Positions 34,694 through 43,720 of a stretch of DNA of 64,000 nucleotides are shown here, piece after piece (within the stretch, counting starts at the first letter, position 1; each line of letters begins with the position of its first letter). Source of the stretch: WTJY01 sp045105475 (GTDB taxonomy: Bacteria; Chloroflexota; Anaerolineae; Promineifilales; Promineifilaceae). The DNA lies in contig JBGCDP010000037.1 of NCBI GenBank assembly GCA_045105475.1, positions 24,358 through 88,357 of the forward strand. Direction: 5' to 3'. A model generated the notes under the pieces. That model was not told where the DNA came from, ran no database searches, and saw only the letters and a program-made list of their open reading frames with translations. A program made the position numbers and the translations under genes.

Positions 34694-35075
34694 AGCTACT
34701 GCGCCTCCGAATCCCGCGGATTCTTGCCTGTAATCTGATCGATAGAGCATGTGGCTTAAGCTTGATTTTTATTAGGCTTAAACCTTTTTTTTATTTTCAA
34801 GAGACAGTAGTCAGGCTTTAATGGGCATCAACTGTTCATCAAGATGATCAGGGAAATCTCAATGAGCTATGTTCCGCATAATGAACTACAAGCATGACTT
34901 AATGTCTACTGTAAATCATTTAACTATGGATCAATATGGAGGTCTATCAAGACTGCGTGAAATTTTTTTAGAGAGGGTATTCAATGGTCTTACTAAACAT
35001 GGGTTATGTTGTCTAGCAGGCAGAAAGCTGTAGGACTTCCTTTTCAGAGGGCGATAATCATGGCTCTTTGGGTAT
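34694..35075. other. Gene-free region ahead of the cold-shock gene
   Basis: About 380 bp, including the probable cold-shock 5' leader. A small palindrome GAATC-CCGCG-GATTC is at about 34711-34725. I see no ORF, tRNA or clear promoter. Confidence 0.4.
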
Positions 35076-35807
35076 TTATCGGGCGCGAACTTCGTACATT
35101 AATTGACGATATCCACTGTCGCGGAAACCGATTAGCTTAGCCAGTTCAATTGAGGCGTAATTCGTTTCATTAACGGCATAGATCGGCCGTCGGCCGGTTT
35201 CGATTAGATGGCGTGTTAATGCACTCACAACGCTTTTGGCTAGCCCTTTTCGTCGATATTCAGACCAAGTACGAACAGCTATTTCCGCAAATTTAGGCGT
35301 CATCCAATTGACCCCTGCACTCGAGACCGTTGTCCGCTGGCCATTTATGCTTCGATTAATAACATAACGTGGATAGTCGCTGCTATCATCCTTAGTCACA
35401 AAAATATTGATGATCGGTTCTGGCAAGCCAGCTGGAAAAGTATAAAGCTCAAGTTTTTGATCTGCTTTGACGTCGTAAACTGCCCGAATTAAATGATCAT
35501 ACTGTAAGGGGCAAACGATAAAGGCTTCGGCACCTGATGGCAGCGCTTTTTTAAGAATATGAGCACTCGTGTCAAGGTCATGGATCGGTAAGCGGGCTGT
35601 TATTAGGGGGCGGAAAAGATCAATACCCGTGCGTGAAATTGCGGCATAGCCTACAGTTTTATCGGGATTGTCTTCTTCAGAATGGATAATGAGTGAAGTA
35701 CGCTCAGCTTCATGATAGTAGGCATAGTAAGTTGCCATCGCATCGGCCGGATTGTTCTCATCAAGTAGCATGCGAATGGCATGGCGTTTACTGGCAAGTG
35801 ACATCAT
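35076..35807 (-). CDS. GNAT family acetyltransferase
   Basis: The 243-residue protein has the GNAT core in the last third: VRTWSEYRRKGLAKSVVSALTRHLIETGRRPIYAVNETNYASIELAKLIGF (acetyl-CoA loop R-R-K-G-L-A and the N-x-x-S helix). The N-terminal half is divergent. The start may be either Met of the tandem ATGATG. Substrate unknown. Confidence 0.85.
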   Translation of the reverse strand: MMSLASKRHAIRMLLDENNPADAMATYYAYYHEAERTSLIIHSEEDNPDKTVGYAAISRTGIDLFRPLITARLPIHDLDTSAHILKKALPSGAEAFIVCPLQYDHLIRAVYDVKADQKLELYTFPAGLPEPIINIFVTKDDSSDYPRYVINRSINGQRTTVSSAGVNWMTPKFAEIAVRTWSEYRRKGLAKSVVSALTRHLIETGRRPIYAVNETNYASIELAKLIGFRDSGYRQLMYEVRAR

Positions 35808-35959
35808 ATAGGTTTAGGTTGAATATCCATTGATATATTTAGTGGTTGACGGAAAGTTTACCATACACTAATTCATCGGTCTTTTGACCGATATGTTTAT
35901 ATACAGATTTAATTTGTGTGTTTAGGCTGTTTGCTTTTAGGCTAGCAAATATAGTTGAA

Positions 35960-36559
35960 TTAGCTAAAGCTATTGACAACAAGTTCAACTAACGGGACCC
36001 CTTCAAAACGGATCCAAGCGATGACGCCGAAAATAAGAGGGAGGGCGGAAACTTGAGAGAATAGCTTCATATTGCCAAAAAAGCCTTTTAGCAAAATCTC
36101 TTCATCATCCGGCCGTAAGCGACGTTGTTTTTCACTATACCAAACCCAAATCGTCATCGTTAAGAACGGGACCATTGAATAGGCTAAGAATGGCACGAGC
36201 CACTCCTCTGGTAAAGAAGTTTGGGTCTGAGGAAAGAGCCAAAACAGAAGAAAAATACATCCCATATGTACCAACTGGTCCACAAGGTAGGCTAGAAATT
36301 GAAACCTAGTATTGACCTGTAATTTTGCTAAATCAACTGTGAAATGCAGTAAAAACAGGAGCAATAACAAGAGCCAATTGCGTAAAAAGCCAAGTTGCAA
36401 AAGCATCCCGGTAATAAGAATATGGATGGCTACGTGTACAGCAAGTCCAAGAAATCCGCCACTCGTTTTTAGTTTATAGATTGAGTCAGTCTGAAGCGCA
36501 TAATCCCCGATGACGTGTGTCAATAGAAGGAGAGCCAAAGCTTCTGGTAAAAGGGCCAT
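35960..36559 (-). CDS. DUF3307 membrane protein
   Basis: The 199-residue protein has about five hydrophobic helices. The DUF3307 pattern is visible: LTHVIGDYALQTDSIYKLK at the N-terminus, HFTVDLAK in the middle, and AYLVDQLVHM. The conserved His/Asp pairs inside helices suggest metal or proton chemistry, but family function is unknown. Confidence 0.85.
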   Translation of the reverse strand: MALLPEALALLLLTHVIGDYALQTDSIYKLKTSGGFLGLAVHVAIHILITGMLLQLGFLRNWLLLLLLFLLHFTVDLAKLQVNTRFQFLAYLVDQLVHMGCIFLLFWLFPQTQTSLPEEWLVPFLAYSMVPFLTMTIWVWYSEKQRRLRPDDEEILLKGFFGNMKLFSQVSALPLIFGVIAWIRFEGVPLVELVVNSFS

Positions 36560-36954
36560 AGGTGAGCGTTGTGTATTAGGGTTTAGTTTTCTCTTGATCC
36601 CTAACTGTGAATCCTAACACGCTTATGAAGTAAGTCTGTATACAAAAAAGCACTTCTGTGTTAAGCGATTTACACAAATGCAAAATGCCAGTAAACGGAA
36701 CGGAAACAAGTATGGGAAATTATGTTAAAAGCAACAATTGCTGTCGTTTGAAACATAATAAGCTTGGCTTTCAAATTTTGGCCGCTAATAGAATATAGAG
36801 AGCCTATAGTAGTCAATGCGATACTCATCTTGGCTCCAATCGTTTCCTTTATTTCTTTTAAAATTATCCACCCAAAATCAGCCAAATCAATAGACGGTTA
36901 ACCAGCGTCACTACTTATCGGATTGCTCTATCGATTTAATTTGCTTACCACCCT
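36560..36954. other. Intergenic region with a doubtful small ORF
   Basis: About 395 bp. The only candidate is a 52-codon minus-strand ORF at 36670-36828 starting MSIALTTIGSLYSISGQN, with GGAG about 6 nt before the ATG and two hydrophobic stretches. The rest is A/T-rich with no recognised RNA gene. Confidence 0.3.
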
Positions 36955-38454
36955 TTACTGAATTGCAGTCTCGCGAGCAAGCTGTGTCTCACGAAAGGTG
37001 CGAACTCGATTTTTACCTTTAGAGGTTAAAAGGACTGTGTTTTCTTGGATGTGTACAAAATTTCGAGTTTGTAGCTGGTTGATCAGACGTTTCGTTTTGC
37101 GTGGAGACCAGCGAAAATGGTCATAAAGAGTTTCCACAGCTAGCTCACTCTGCTCTCTGTGGGTTCCTTCGTGATTGTTGATATGGGCTAACAAGACTTG
37201 GTTGTCGAATCGTTGCTGCTGTTGCTGACGGCGTAATAAGGTAGAAACGAGGCCATATTTGGGTGAAAAAATCCAGCAAACCACAAAGAAGAAGAAAATC
37301 ATGAGCACCATTGATGCTGAAATTGAGGAATTCCATTCTTCTAATAGCCCTAAATTAAAGAGCCTATTAAGCGTTGCTAAAACTGAATCGATTTGAATTA
37401 GACCCAGGAAACTGCCGCGTGCGAGATCGTATCCAAAATAGGCGCCGGCGGCTCCGATACCAGAACTATAAATGAGCATACGGGATAGATTGTCTGTTAG
37501 CAGATAAGCTGCGGCCGGTGGAATGATGAAAAAGGCGATAACTAAGATCGATCCAACCGCTTCAAATGCCCCAACCGCAACTAGGCTCACGATAACCATA
37601 AGTGAGTAATTGAGCATCGCCGGTCGAAAACCTAACGCGGCCGCTAACGCTGGATCGAATGTGGATAACTTTAGTTCTTTGAAGAAGAAGGTAACAAAGA
37701 ACACTGTGATAATGGTAATCAGGACCATCACCGTAATCGATTTGGGCCAGAAAACGAGGATCGGTTCTGTATCTACAAATCCAGCCTGCCACGCTTGGGC
37801 CGGTGAATATATTCGGCAGTTGTCACATCGCTCAACAAAGATAGCACCTTCATCACGTGGACTGATCGCTTCTTCTCGGCAGTTTGTGCACTGGCGCGAA
37901 ATTTCAGCCCGAGGATCATCTTCAGTGATTATCACCGTCTCACAATTGTCTAGGCAGTGACTGTTCGTGTCTGCCCATGCGACCCCAATCTCACCAATCA
38001 TGACAGCGTCTTCGTCCATGTGCACGTCTTGTACATATCGGGAAACGATAATAACGGCTAAAGCGAAAAGGAGTGGGAATGCCAGCCCAAGTGCTGCGTC
38101 TTGTTTAACGAGACCTGACTTGTAAATGGCTTCAGTCAGTACAACTGTGGCTACGCCAGCCAGCGATGCACCGATAATGAGCCAAGGTGAGTTTAGGTCG
38201 GGAGCTTGATTGAACAGGCCGGTTAAAACCAAAAACGCAATCACGATGCCAAGGAGCACCGTATGGCTGATGGCATCGCTTGTGAGTGACATGCCGCGCA
38301 GTAGTAAAAAGGTGCCTAAAAGAGCGCCTGAAACGGCTATGAGACTGCCGATGATGGTTGCTGTGTTTTGTGGGTCACGGAGGAAAGCATTTAAGTCAAC
38401 CCTGTTGACAAAAGTGAGCAGAAAGTTAATTAAATATTCTTCGAGTTGAAACAT
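36955..38454 (-). CDS. Metal ABC transporter permease with Cys-rich insert and C-terminal winged helix
   Basis: The 499-residue member of the ABC-3 permease family (TroC/TroD/MntB/ZnuB) has the usual GTFLLLRGMSLTSDAISHTVLLGI and FDPALAAALGF...VGAFEAVGSILVIAFFIIPPAAA. Two additions are unusual. An extramembrane insert of about 75 residues (155-230) carries three Cys pairs: Cys167/171, Cys189/192 and Cys210/213, likely a metal-binding or zinc-ribbon module. The last about 90 residues form a winged helix (RFDNQVLLAHINNHEG..., LLTSKGKNRVR) on the cytoplasmic side. Its ATG overlaps the upstream permease stop by one base (TAATG). The metal is probably Mn, Zn or Fe. Confidence 0.9.
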   Translation of the reverse strand: MFQLEEYLINFLLTFVNRVDLNAFLRDPQNTATIIGSLIAVSGALLGTFLLLRGMSLTSDAISHTVLLGIVIAFLVLTGLFNQAPDLNSPWLIIGASLAGVATVVLTEAIYKSGLVKQDAALGLAFPLLFALAVIIVSRYVQDVHMDEDAVMIGEIGVAWADTNSHCLDNCETVIITEDDPRAEISRQCTNCREEAISPRDEGAIFVERCDNCRIYSPAQAWQAGFVDTEPILVFWPKSITVMVLITIITVFFVTFFFKELKLSTFDPALAAALGFRPAMLNYSLMVIVSLVAVGAFEAVGSILVIAFFIIPPAAAYLLTDNLSRMLIYSSGIGAAGAYFGYDLARGSFLGLIQIDSVLATLNRLFNLGLLEEWNSSISASMVLMIFFFFVVCWIFSPKYGLVSTLLRRQQQQQRFDNQVLLAHINNHEGTHREQSELAVETLYDHFRWSPRKTKRLINQLQTRNFVHIQENTVLLTSKGKNRVRTFRETQLARETAIQ

Positions 38455-39785
38455 TAGGTTGCTTGCTCCTCTAATTTTTGTTCGAGTTTGGCAACGGCCG
38501 ATTCTGACAGCAATGAACGAATATCTTGATGTCGATCTTCTGCGATAAGTGGCAAATCAAGCGTTTCGTTATATTGCCTATATATGTCCCAAAGCAGTAC
38601 GTTGTGGTATTGACGAGAGGCAAATTCTGCTCCAGTTTGCGTTAACTGCCAGTCATCTCCTTTTTGCTGAACATGCCCATCACGTAGCAGTTGCTGCAGT
38701 CCTATCTTGACGACATTACCGCTGACACCAGCCAAGAACGACTCCGGCACTGCGGTCTCCATCGATCCATGATCATAGGCATAGTGAAACAAATCATTGA
38801 GTACTGTGCGGGCTGCAAAACGTTGTTTGTCACCCCGCTGACGCAGTAGACGCCAGACCAAGCCACGGCCGGGTGCAAAGCCAATCGAGATTACGACAAT
38901 TAAGAATGCAACTACAATGATCATGGGTCCGGTTGGGACATCTGTGTCTACCGCACTGATGATTGCCCCTGTTCCACCTGAAAATGCACCAAAAACCGCT
39001 GCTAAAATCACCATTTGTGTTAGTTTGTTTGTCCATTGGCGAGCGGCAATGCCAGGGGCAATAAGCATGCCGACCATAAGGATCACACCAGCTAACTGCA
39101 GCCCAAGCACAATAGCGACTACGATTAAGGTCGAAAGGAGTGTGCTAAATAGATTGACGCGGAATCCGTTGGCACCCGCAAATTCACTATCGAATGTAAT
39201 GAGCTTGAACTCTTTCCAAAATAGCGCCATCACCACAAATGCTGCTAGCCCTACAATGGCGATTAGCTGAACATCTTGCTCTACAATGGCGGCCGCTTGA
39301 CCAAAAATGAAGGTGTCTAGACCTGCCTGACTGGCATCGGGGCGAGCTTGAATATAAGCGAGCAGGGCGATTCCGGCCGCAAACCAAGCTGCAAGCACGA
39401 TGCCCATCGCGGTGTCTTGCTTAATACGCGTCGTTTTGGTGACAGAGCTAATAAACTGCACCCCAAGCCAGCTAGCAATAGCTGCCCCAATTAGTAAATA
39501 GCCCAGTTGTCTCCCCGCTAACAGGAAGGCGATTGCTACCCCTGGTAAAGCTGCATGGGATAGGGCATCACCCATTAGGCTTTGTTGGCGCAAAACAGCG
39601 AAGCAGCCGAGCACGCCACTTACGACTCCTAACAAAGAGCCGCCAAATGCAACGGTGCGTAAGGTATAGCCATACTGTATGTTAAGTACTGACTGGCTAA
39701 AGGGGATAAAGAGGAGGGCAATGAGTGTAATGGCACCAATGAGCCACCAAACTCGCCGATCTTCAGCAGATAGGGTAGCTAGCAT
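38454..39785 (-). CDS. Metal ABC transporter permease fused to a DtxR/MntR-like domain
   Basis: From ATG 39785 (MLATLSAEDRRVWW) the protein is about 443 residues: an ABC-3 permease (residues about 10-310; CFAVLRQQSLMGDALSHAALPGV; LQLAGVILMVGMLIAPGIAA) followed by a cytoplasmic tail of about 120 residues. The tail resembles a DtxR-family repressor: VVKIGLQQLLRDGHVQQKG..LTQTGAEFASRQYHNVLLWDIY, then an AEDRHQDIRSLLSESAVAKLEQKL dimerisation-like stretch. The Chlamydia YtgCR protein has the same permease-repressor layout. The start overlaps the ATPase stop by one base (TAATG) with GGAG upstream. Confidence 0.9.
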   Translation of the reverse strand: MLATLSAEDRRVWWLIGAITLIALLFIPFSQSVLNIQYGYTLRTVAFGGSLLGVVSGVLGCFAVLRQQSLMGDALSHAALPGVAIAFLLAGRQLGYLLIGAAIASWLGVQFISSVTKTTRIKQDTAMGIVLAAWFAAGIALLAYIQARPDASQAGLDTFIFGQAAAIVEQDVQLIAIVGLAAFVVMALFWKEFKLITFDSEFAGANGFRVNLFSTLLSTLIVVAIVLGLQLAGVILMVGMLIAPGIAARQWTNKLTQMVILAAVFGAFSGGTGAIISAVDTDVPTGPMIIVVAFLIVVISIGFAPGRGLVWRLLRQRGDKQRFAARTVLNDLFHYAYDHGSMETAVPESFLAGVSGNVVKIGLQQLLRDGHVQQKGDDWQLTQTGAEFASRQYHNVLLWDIYRQYNETLDLPLIAEDRHQDIRSLLSESAVAKLEQKLEEQAT

Positions 39786-40579
39786 TATGCGCTCTCCAAG
39801 ATCGGTTTTGCTTTGTCGTCGTGTAGGTAAGAGACACGGCCGCCATATGTTTTTCGCAGCAATTCTGGGGTGAATGTGGTTTCTACTGGGCCGCTGGCAA
39901 CGACTTCGACGTTGAGCAATGTGACCCAATCGAAATATTCTTCAACTGTTGCCAAGTCATGATGGACGACTAATACGGTTTTACCCCGCTGACGTAGCTC
40001 ACGCATGATGGCGATAATCGCACGCTCTGTTACCGCATCAACGGCCGCAAATGGCTCGTCCATAAAGTAAATTTGGGCATCCTGAACCAGTGCGCGTGCT
40101 AAAAAGGTGCGCTGTTGCTGGCCGCCGGAAAGCTGGCTAATCTGCCGGTGGGCAAAATCCTGTAACCCGACTTGCTCTAAAGCATGCATAGCGAGTTCGT
40201 GCTCTTTACGGCCGGGACGCCGAAACCAGCCCAATTGCCCATACAGCCCCATCGTAACAACATCAACCACTGAGGTAGGAAAGTCCCAATCGACACTGCC
40301 GCGCTGGGGGACATACCCTACAAAGTCGCGAGCTTTTTCATAAGGCAGGCCGTAAAAACGCACGGAGCCGGCCGCGCGTGGAATAAGATTAAGAGCTGCT
40401 TTAATCAGCGTGCTCTTGCCTGCACCATTGGGGCCGACAATGGCAGACAAAACCCCTTCTGGTATCTGCAGGTCAACGTCCCAAATTGCAGGTTTGCTGT
40501 TGTAAGCGACAGTTAGGTCGTCAACGACTAGAGCAATTGTTTTGCCAGCACTTTGTGTATATTCAGCCTGATTTGTCAT
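39785..40579 (-). CDS. Metal ABC transporter ATP-binding protein
   Basis: The 264-residue ATPase of the TroB/MntB/ZnuC type has Walker A GPNGAGKST, VGYVPQRGSVDWDFPTSVVDVV (typical of Mn/Zn importers), signature LSGGQQQR, Walker B YFMDEPFAAVD and switch VVHHDL. It energises the two permeases encoded immediately downstream. AAAGGAT precedes the ATG. A terminator-like hairpin separates it from the binding-protein gene. Confidence 0.95.
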   Translation of the reverse strand: MTNQAEYTQSAGKTIALVVDDLTVAYNSKPAIWDVDLQIPEGVLSAIVGPNGAGKSTLIKAALNLIPRAAGSVRFYGLPYEKARDFVGYVPQRGSVDWDFPTSVVDVVTMGLYGQLGWFRRPGRKEHELAMHALEQVGLQDFAHRQISQLSGGQQQRTFLARALVQDAQIYFMDEPFAAVDAVTERAIIAIMRELRQRGKTVLVVHHDLATVEEYFDWVTLLNVEVVASGPVETTFTPELLRKTYGGRVSYLHDDKAKPILESA

Positions 40580-40604
40580 GTTTACATCCTTTCACTGAAA
40601 ATTT

Positions 40605-40643
40605 AAAAGATTAGACTCACTGTGAAGATGAGCCTAATCTTTT
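40605..40643 (-). terminator. Internal terminator/attenuator between binding protein and ATPase genes
   Basis: Arms 40605-40619 and 40629-40643 (AAAAGATTAG-x-CTCA with its complement, one mismatch). On the minus strand it is followed by TTTTAAATTTT. It would make the binding protein more abundant than the membrane components. Confidence 0.7.
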
Positions 40644-40648
40644 GTGTT

Positions 40649-41761
40649 TTAGCCTTCACAACTCACATTGAGAATTTCACTTGGCGGCTGTTCAGTTAAC
40701 CCTTCTGGCCAGTCTAAAATTGTTACGTCGACCCCTTCACAATTATACGATTGTAGGACTGTAAGTACGTTCTCTGCGATCATGCCGACGTATGTGCCAC
40801 CAAACGTGCCAGGTGTCCCCATGGCGTCTGAATACATGTCTCGTACCCCAATTCGTACAGAACCACCGGCCGCATCTACCGCTTCAATGACTGCTTCAAT
40901 CGTATCTGGTGGAATACTGCTTTCGACAAATACCACTGGAATATTATTTTCAATAATAAAATCTACAACGCCTTGGATATCTCCTACCCCGGCTTCATCT
41001 TCAGTACTGAGCCCTTGAATCGCGGTCATTTGCCATCCAAAAGCGCCACCGAAATATTGGAAAGCATCATGTGAGGTGACAAGGTAGCGCTGATCTTCAC
41101 CAACTGAGCGCATGCTCTCATTCGCCCAATCAAAAAGAACGGTCATTTGGGCTGCATATGCTTCCGTGTTTGCCATATACATGCTGGCGTTGTCAGGGTC
41201 AATACCAGCTAATGAATTTCCTAAATCTGTTATCGTAAGTTCCCAATTTCGCGGGTCAAACCAGAAATGAGGGTCGTCTACATCAACGAGTTCGTCAGAA
41301 AGGGTAAAGCCACCGATGGTGAAACCACCAGCTCTTACCGGGTCACTCATCGCATGAATCAAAACGCCTTGTTCGCGTAAAGCCTCAAAAACAGTGTCAA
41401 ACTGCCCTTCTAGAAAAAGACCGCTGTAAATGACCATATCAGCCTCGTTCATGGCTGTAATGTCAGATTCTGTAGGTTGGTAAAGATGGGGATCAACACC
41501 TGCTCCCATGAGAGGGGTGATGTCAACCTTATCTACCCCAACCGTCAAAATTGTCGCGACATCAAATGCTTGGGTCGTTGTAGCAACAATTTTGAACATA
41601 CCATCAGAATAGATGCCGTCGGCCGTCCCTTCTGCACCTGTGCTTGAACTTTCAGTATTATTTTGTGATTCTGTTGAGGAATTAGTGCCACCACATGCTG
41701 ACAACATGAATATTGCCAAGATGATGAGGGGCAATTTTATAAAATCGACTGGTTTATGCAT
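40649..41761 (-). CDS. Metal-binding lipoprotein of an ABC importer (TroA/ZnuA family)
   Basis: From ATG 41761 (MHKPVDFIKLPLI) the protein is 370 residues with lipobox LSACGG. Cluster A-I features: a first metal His in GVDPHLYQPTESD, a second His in DPHFWFDPRNW, then TSHDAFQYFGGAFGW, STEDEAG and VFVESSIPPDTIEAV. It captures Mn, Zn or Fe outside the cell and delivers it to the permeases. The ribosome-binding site AAAGGAAAC sets the start. A DtxR-type palindrome lies 45-75 bp upstream. Confidence 0.94.
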   Translation of the reverse strand: MHKPVDFIKLPLIILAIFMLSACGGTNSSTESQNNTESSSTGAEGTADGIYSDGMFKIVATTTQAFDVATILTVGVDKVDITPLMGAGVDPHLYQPTESDITAMNEADMVIYSGLFLEGQFDTVFEALREQGVLIHAMSDPVRAGGFTIGGFTLSDELVDVDDPHFWFDPRNWELTITDLGNSLAGIDPDNASMYMANTEAYAAQMTVLFDWANESMRSVGEDQRYLVTSHDAFQYFGGAFGWQMTAIQGLSTEDEAGVGDIQGVVDFIIENNIPVVFVESSIPPDTIEAVIEAVDAAGGSVRIGVRDMYSDAMGTPGTFGGTYVGMIAENVLTVLQSYNCEGVDVTILDWPEGLTEQPPSEILNVSCEG

Positions 41762-41806
41762 GATAAAAGTTTCCTTTAATACGTTAATTGTTATCGTTGT
41801 CCGAAG

Positions 41807-41837
41807 TTTAGGCAAGCCTAATTTAGGCTTGCCTAAA
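41807..41837 (-). promoter_or_regulatory. DtxR/MntR-type operator of the metal importer operon
   Basis: 31-bp palindrome with perfect 15-bp arms and a single central base. It is made of two adjoining 14-bp palindromes, TTAGGCAAGCCTAA (41808-41821) and TTAGGCTTGCCTAA (41823-41836). The TTAGGC..GCCTAA core is typical of metal-responsive DtxR-superfamily sites. It should bind two dimers. Confidence 0.85.
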
Positions 41838-41865
41838 TATTATCGTAAAGGTGAAATCTGTCAAG

Positions 41866-41900
41866 AAAAAAGGGCTGATAGCAACTTGCTACCAGCCCTT
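41866..41900 (-). terminator. Terminator of the GCS2-type ligase gene
   Basis: Stem AAGGGCTG-A/G-TAGCAA with its complement (one mismatch), followed on the minus strand by TTTTTT. It lies about 45 bp past the stop and just before the importer operator. Confidence 0.88.
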
Positions 41901-41942
41901 ATCTTTTTTACCATTACATACGCACTCTGGTGCGCAACAAAC

Positions 41943-43103
41943 TCATAATCCGCGCTTTGTTTCTAAAATGAGGTGATCAACTACTGCGTTTAAAGCTGCC
42001 TCTCGATTGTCTTCACCACCATGATTTTTAAATACCTTTAACTGTCGATCTGCGCTCGTCCCATCTTTTAGGATCGTATTAACATATTCAACCTCTTTAC
42101 GACAGCCCAAATCGTCCAATACATCATCAACAAACTCAAGCAGCTCTGACGCTAAGAAATGGAACGGCACTTCTTCTTGTTTTCCAAAATCAATCATGTG
42201 CCCATGAATTCCATAGCGCATAGCTCGCCATTTGTTTTCAGAAATGTGTATAGAACGGTAGTTGCGCCAACTCATATTGTCACGACGTAGTTTGATCAAT
42301 TTAGCACAGGTCGCTTGAAATAATGCGGCTAGGCAGATTGCCTCATCTACTGTTGTGCAGACGTCCGAAATGCGAAATTCTAAAGTATCGTAAATCGGAT
42401 GCGGCCGGATGTCCCACCAAATTTTGGCAACCTTTTCCCCTTTGCCAAAAGCCCCCACTTTGTTCATCAGGTTTTCGTAATTGTAGTATTCACCCCATGA
42501 CTCAAATGTTGGCGGAATCCCTGTGCGAGGCAGCTGCTCAAATACCACAGAACGATATGATTTGAGACCTGTCGATTCTCCTTGCCAGAAGGGCGAGCTG
42601 GTTGAAAGAGCTAAAATATGTGGCACAAAGTAGCGGACCTGATTCATGATTTCGATCATCAGGTTTTTCAAGCTTAAATCATCTTTATGCCCAAACCCCA
42701 CATGCACGTGCATGCCAAAAATTAGCAAGCTGCGCGCAACACCTTGCATGTCATCAAGCATTTCCTTGTAGCGATCAGCTTCTGTTATCGCTTGCTCACT
42801 CCATTTTGCAAATGGATGGGTTGAAGCTGCAACAATGGCTAACCCTTCCTCGTCTGCCATCTGAATAACTTGGCGGCGTAAGCGAACAACTTCTTGTCGA
42901 AGTTCAGCCACATTTCGGCAGACATGACTGCCTACTTCAACTTGCGACTGCATAAACTCCGGCTTTAAATTGAGCTTATTGTCGCTATCTGTATCGGCTT
43001 TAATGAACTTTTCAATTGATGAATGTAGATCACGGGTTTCCGGATTGACAATTTGGAATTCCTCTTCAATTCCAAGGGACAAAGGTGGTGTGGATAACGT
43101 CAT
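41943..43103 (-). CDS. Carboxylate-amine ligase, GCS2 (YbdK) type
   Basis: The 386-residue ATP-grasp-like ligase of the glutamate-cysteine ligase 2 family has LGIEEEFQIVNPETRDL at the N-terminus, QVEVGSHVCRN, IFGMHVHVGF, and RPHPIYDTLEFRISD. Such enzymes have weak glutamate-cysteine ligase activity or make related amides; the true substrate here is unknown. AGAGG precedes the ATG, with a TATAAT about 45 bp further upstream (43146-43151). Confidence 0.9.
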   Translation of the reverse strand: MTLSTPPLSLGIEEEFQIVNPETRDLHSSIEKFIKADTDSDNKLNLKPEFMQSQVEVGSHVCRNVAELRQEVVRLRRQVIQMADEEGLAIVAASTHPFAKWSEQAITEADRYKEMLDDMQGVARSLLIFGMHVHVGFGHKDDLSLKNLMIEIMNQVRYFVPHILALSTSSPFWQGESTGLKSYRSVVFEQLPRTGIPPTFESWGEYYNYENLMNKVGAFGKGEKVAKIWWDIRPHPIYDTLEFRISDVCTTVDEAICLAALFQATCAKLIKLRRDNMSWRNYRSIHISENKWRAMRYGIHGHMIDFGKQEEVPFHFLASELLEFVDDVLDDLGCRKEVEYVNTILKDGTSADRQLKVFKNHGGEDNREAALNAVVDHLILETKRGL

Positions 43104-43237
43104 TTTTTCCTCTCAATGGCTACGGAATGAGGTTTCTAGGCGGCTATTATATACATCTTAGAAGGAATGAAACATTTAATGAAAGAAGGGTAAGTCGTGG
43201 CTTTATTGTTTGCTACTTTTCAGCTAAACTTTTTAGC

Positions 43238-43667
43238 AAGAGTTAGCTGGGTGATCGCGGTATCAAAAAGTGCTTTTTAGCATCTTTGGTGCTGAGGAAA
43301 GTCCGCACTCCGCAGAGCATGGTGCCGGCTAACAGCCGGGCGGGGCAACCCGATGGCAAGTGCAACAGAGAGGTATATTGCGACAGGCTGTGTTTACACA
43401 GTTATGCGTGAGATGTGAAACGGTGGTGTAAGAGACCACCGGCAGGGGCAGTAATGTCTCTGGCCAGGCAAACTCCCGCCAGGAGCAAGGTCAAGCAGAA
43501 TGAAAGTTGGCTGTGATTTCACAGTTAGCGTGGGGCGGCTCGTCCCATTTGACATTCGGGTCGGCTGCATGAGGCGGCCGGTAACGGTCGTCCCAGATAG
43601 ATGGTCACCACTCTTAGCGATTAATTTCATTAAGATTGACAGAATGCGGCTTATAGGCTGGCTCTTT
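43238..43667 (+). ncRNA. rnpB: RNase P RNA, type A
   Basis: Catalytic RNA that removes tRNA 5' leaders. Universal elements are present in order: GAGGAAAGTCCG (about 43294), ACAGAGAGG, GTGAAACGG with GTAAGAGACCACC, and near the 3' end ACAGAATGCGGCTTATA (about 43640-43655). The ends AAGAGTTAGCTGG and the 3' GGCTGGCTCTT pair (with G-U) as helix P1, which sets the boundaries to within a few bases. A TTTATT-N17-TAAACT promoter candidate ends at about 43230. No ORF in this stretch is credible. Confidence 0.95.
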
Positions 43668-43677
43668 AAAAGATATC

Positions 43678-43708
43678 GGAGATTAGATGTTAATAGCATC
43701 TAATCTCC
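43678..43708 (+). terminator. Hairpin after rnpB
   Basis: Perfect 12-bp stem GGAGATTAGATG with its complement and a 7-nt loop, 10 nt past the RNase P RNA. It lacks a T-tract. It probably terminates or protects the RNA 3' end. Confidence 0.65.
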
Positions 43709-43720
43709 AGCATCCATTAA

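Noticed and set aside
36670..36885. 71-codon ORF starting with TTG
   Set aside because: No ribosome-binding site for the TTG; only the shorter ATG form (36670-36828) has one, and even that is listed only as doubtful.
43394..43703. ORFs on both strands in the 43.4-43.7 kb region
   Set aside because: They lie entirely within the RNase P RNA and its 3' hairpin.
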